Below, piece after piece: positions 32,077-32,162 of a stretch of DNA of 32,162 bases. The position numbers and the translations under genes are program-made. Source of the DNA: Craterilacuibacter sp. RT1T (GTDB lineage: Bacteria; Pseudomonadota; Gammaproteobacteria; Burkholderiales; Chromobacteriaceae); the NCBI RefSeq assembly GCF_023502145.1, contig NZ_JAMFLI010000017.1:1-32162 (forward strand), written 5' to 3'. Below the pieces are notes generated by a model. It saw nothing but the letters and a program-made list of their open reading frames with translations. It made no database searches and had not been told where the DNA came from. How positions within the stretch are numbered: the first letter of the stretch is position 1; every line of letters starts with the position of its first letter.

Positions 32077-32162
32077 GGGGAGTGGGGAGCTGGGAGTAGA
32101 CTCCCTACTCCCTACTCCCTACTCCCTACTCCCTACTCCCTACTCCCTACTCCCTACTCCCT
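32077..32162. repeat. Heptanucleotide tandem array with inverted arm (array 3)
   Basis: A degenerate G-rich arm (GGGGAGTGGGGAGCTGGGAG and following TAGA, 32077-32100) is followed by eight exact copies of CTCCCTA plus six bases, running off the window end. The junction GGGAGT-AG-ACTCCC can start a long hairpin. Same unit and orientation as array 2. It lies about 95 bases upstream of the efflux operon start; what lies beyond is not visible. Confidence 0.95.

Overview
The window looks like a chromosomal segment of a betaproteobacterium, probably of the Neisseriales/Chromobacteriaceae type. The grounds are the overall GC-rich coding style, the E. coli-like housekeeping genes (rlmF, tcdA, ltaE, oppABCDF, yceH), a PEP-CTERM protein and the intergenic repeat style. 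This placement is an inference from gene content. No rRNA or tRNA gene was seen.

Layout. 0.1-3.2 kb (minus strand): a YfaZ-type outer-membrane protein, a YceH (DUF480) protein and a BCCT transporter. 3.2-6.3 kb (plus strand): a TlyA-type rRNA methyltransferase, then a lysine riboswitch leading into an NhaC-family transporter that is a probable lysine transporter (LysW type). A perfect FNR/Anr-like palindrome lies between the divergent BCCT and tlyA genes. 6.3-10.5 kb (minus): universal stress protein, cupin, RlmF and a prolyl-oligopeptidase-family peptidase whose reading frame carries an inserted palindromic repeat.

10.5-18.2 kb (minus) is the accessory part. It holds a small AT-rich membrane protein, a DUF2235 (Tle1-type) lipase with a LecA/PA-IL-like C-terminal domain, a PEP-CTERM protein, a peptidoglycan-binding CHAP hydrolase translationally coupled to a very large patatin-like phospholipase, and a lipoprotein. 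Two lipases, one wall hydrolase, one lipoprotein and one small membrane protein together resemble an effector/immunity cassette, but no secretion-apparatus gene is in the window. A 5'-truncated AraC-family regulator closes this region.

18.8-22 kb: a TauE/SafE permease overlapping an L-threonine aldolase, a 75-residue zinc-ribbon protein, and tcdA. 22-27.7 kb (minus): a complete oppABCDF peptide importer, with oppA separated from oppBCDF by a terminator and a 146-bp MITE-like element. 27.85-32 kb (minus): an RND efflux permease and its lipoprotein adaptor, overlapping by ATGA.

The most unusual structural signal is a set of three heptanucleotide tandem arrays, at 1-104, 21915-21998 and 32077-32162. 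All share one architecture: a short degenerate G-rich arm, a small spacer, then a long near-perfect complementary C-rich arm. Two abut gene stop codons, and both window ends lie inside an array.
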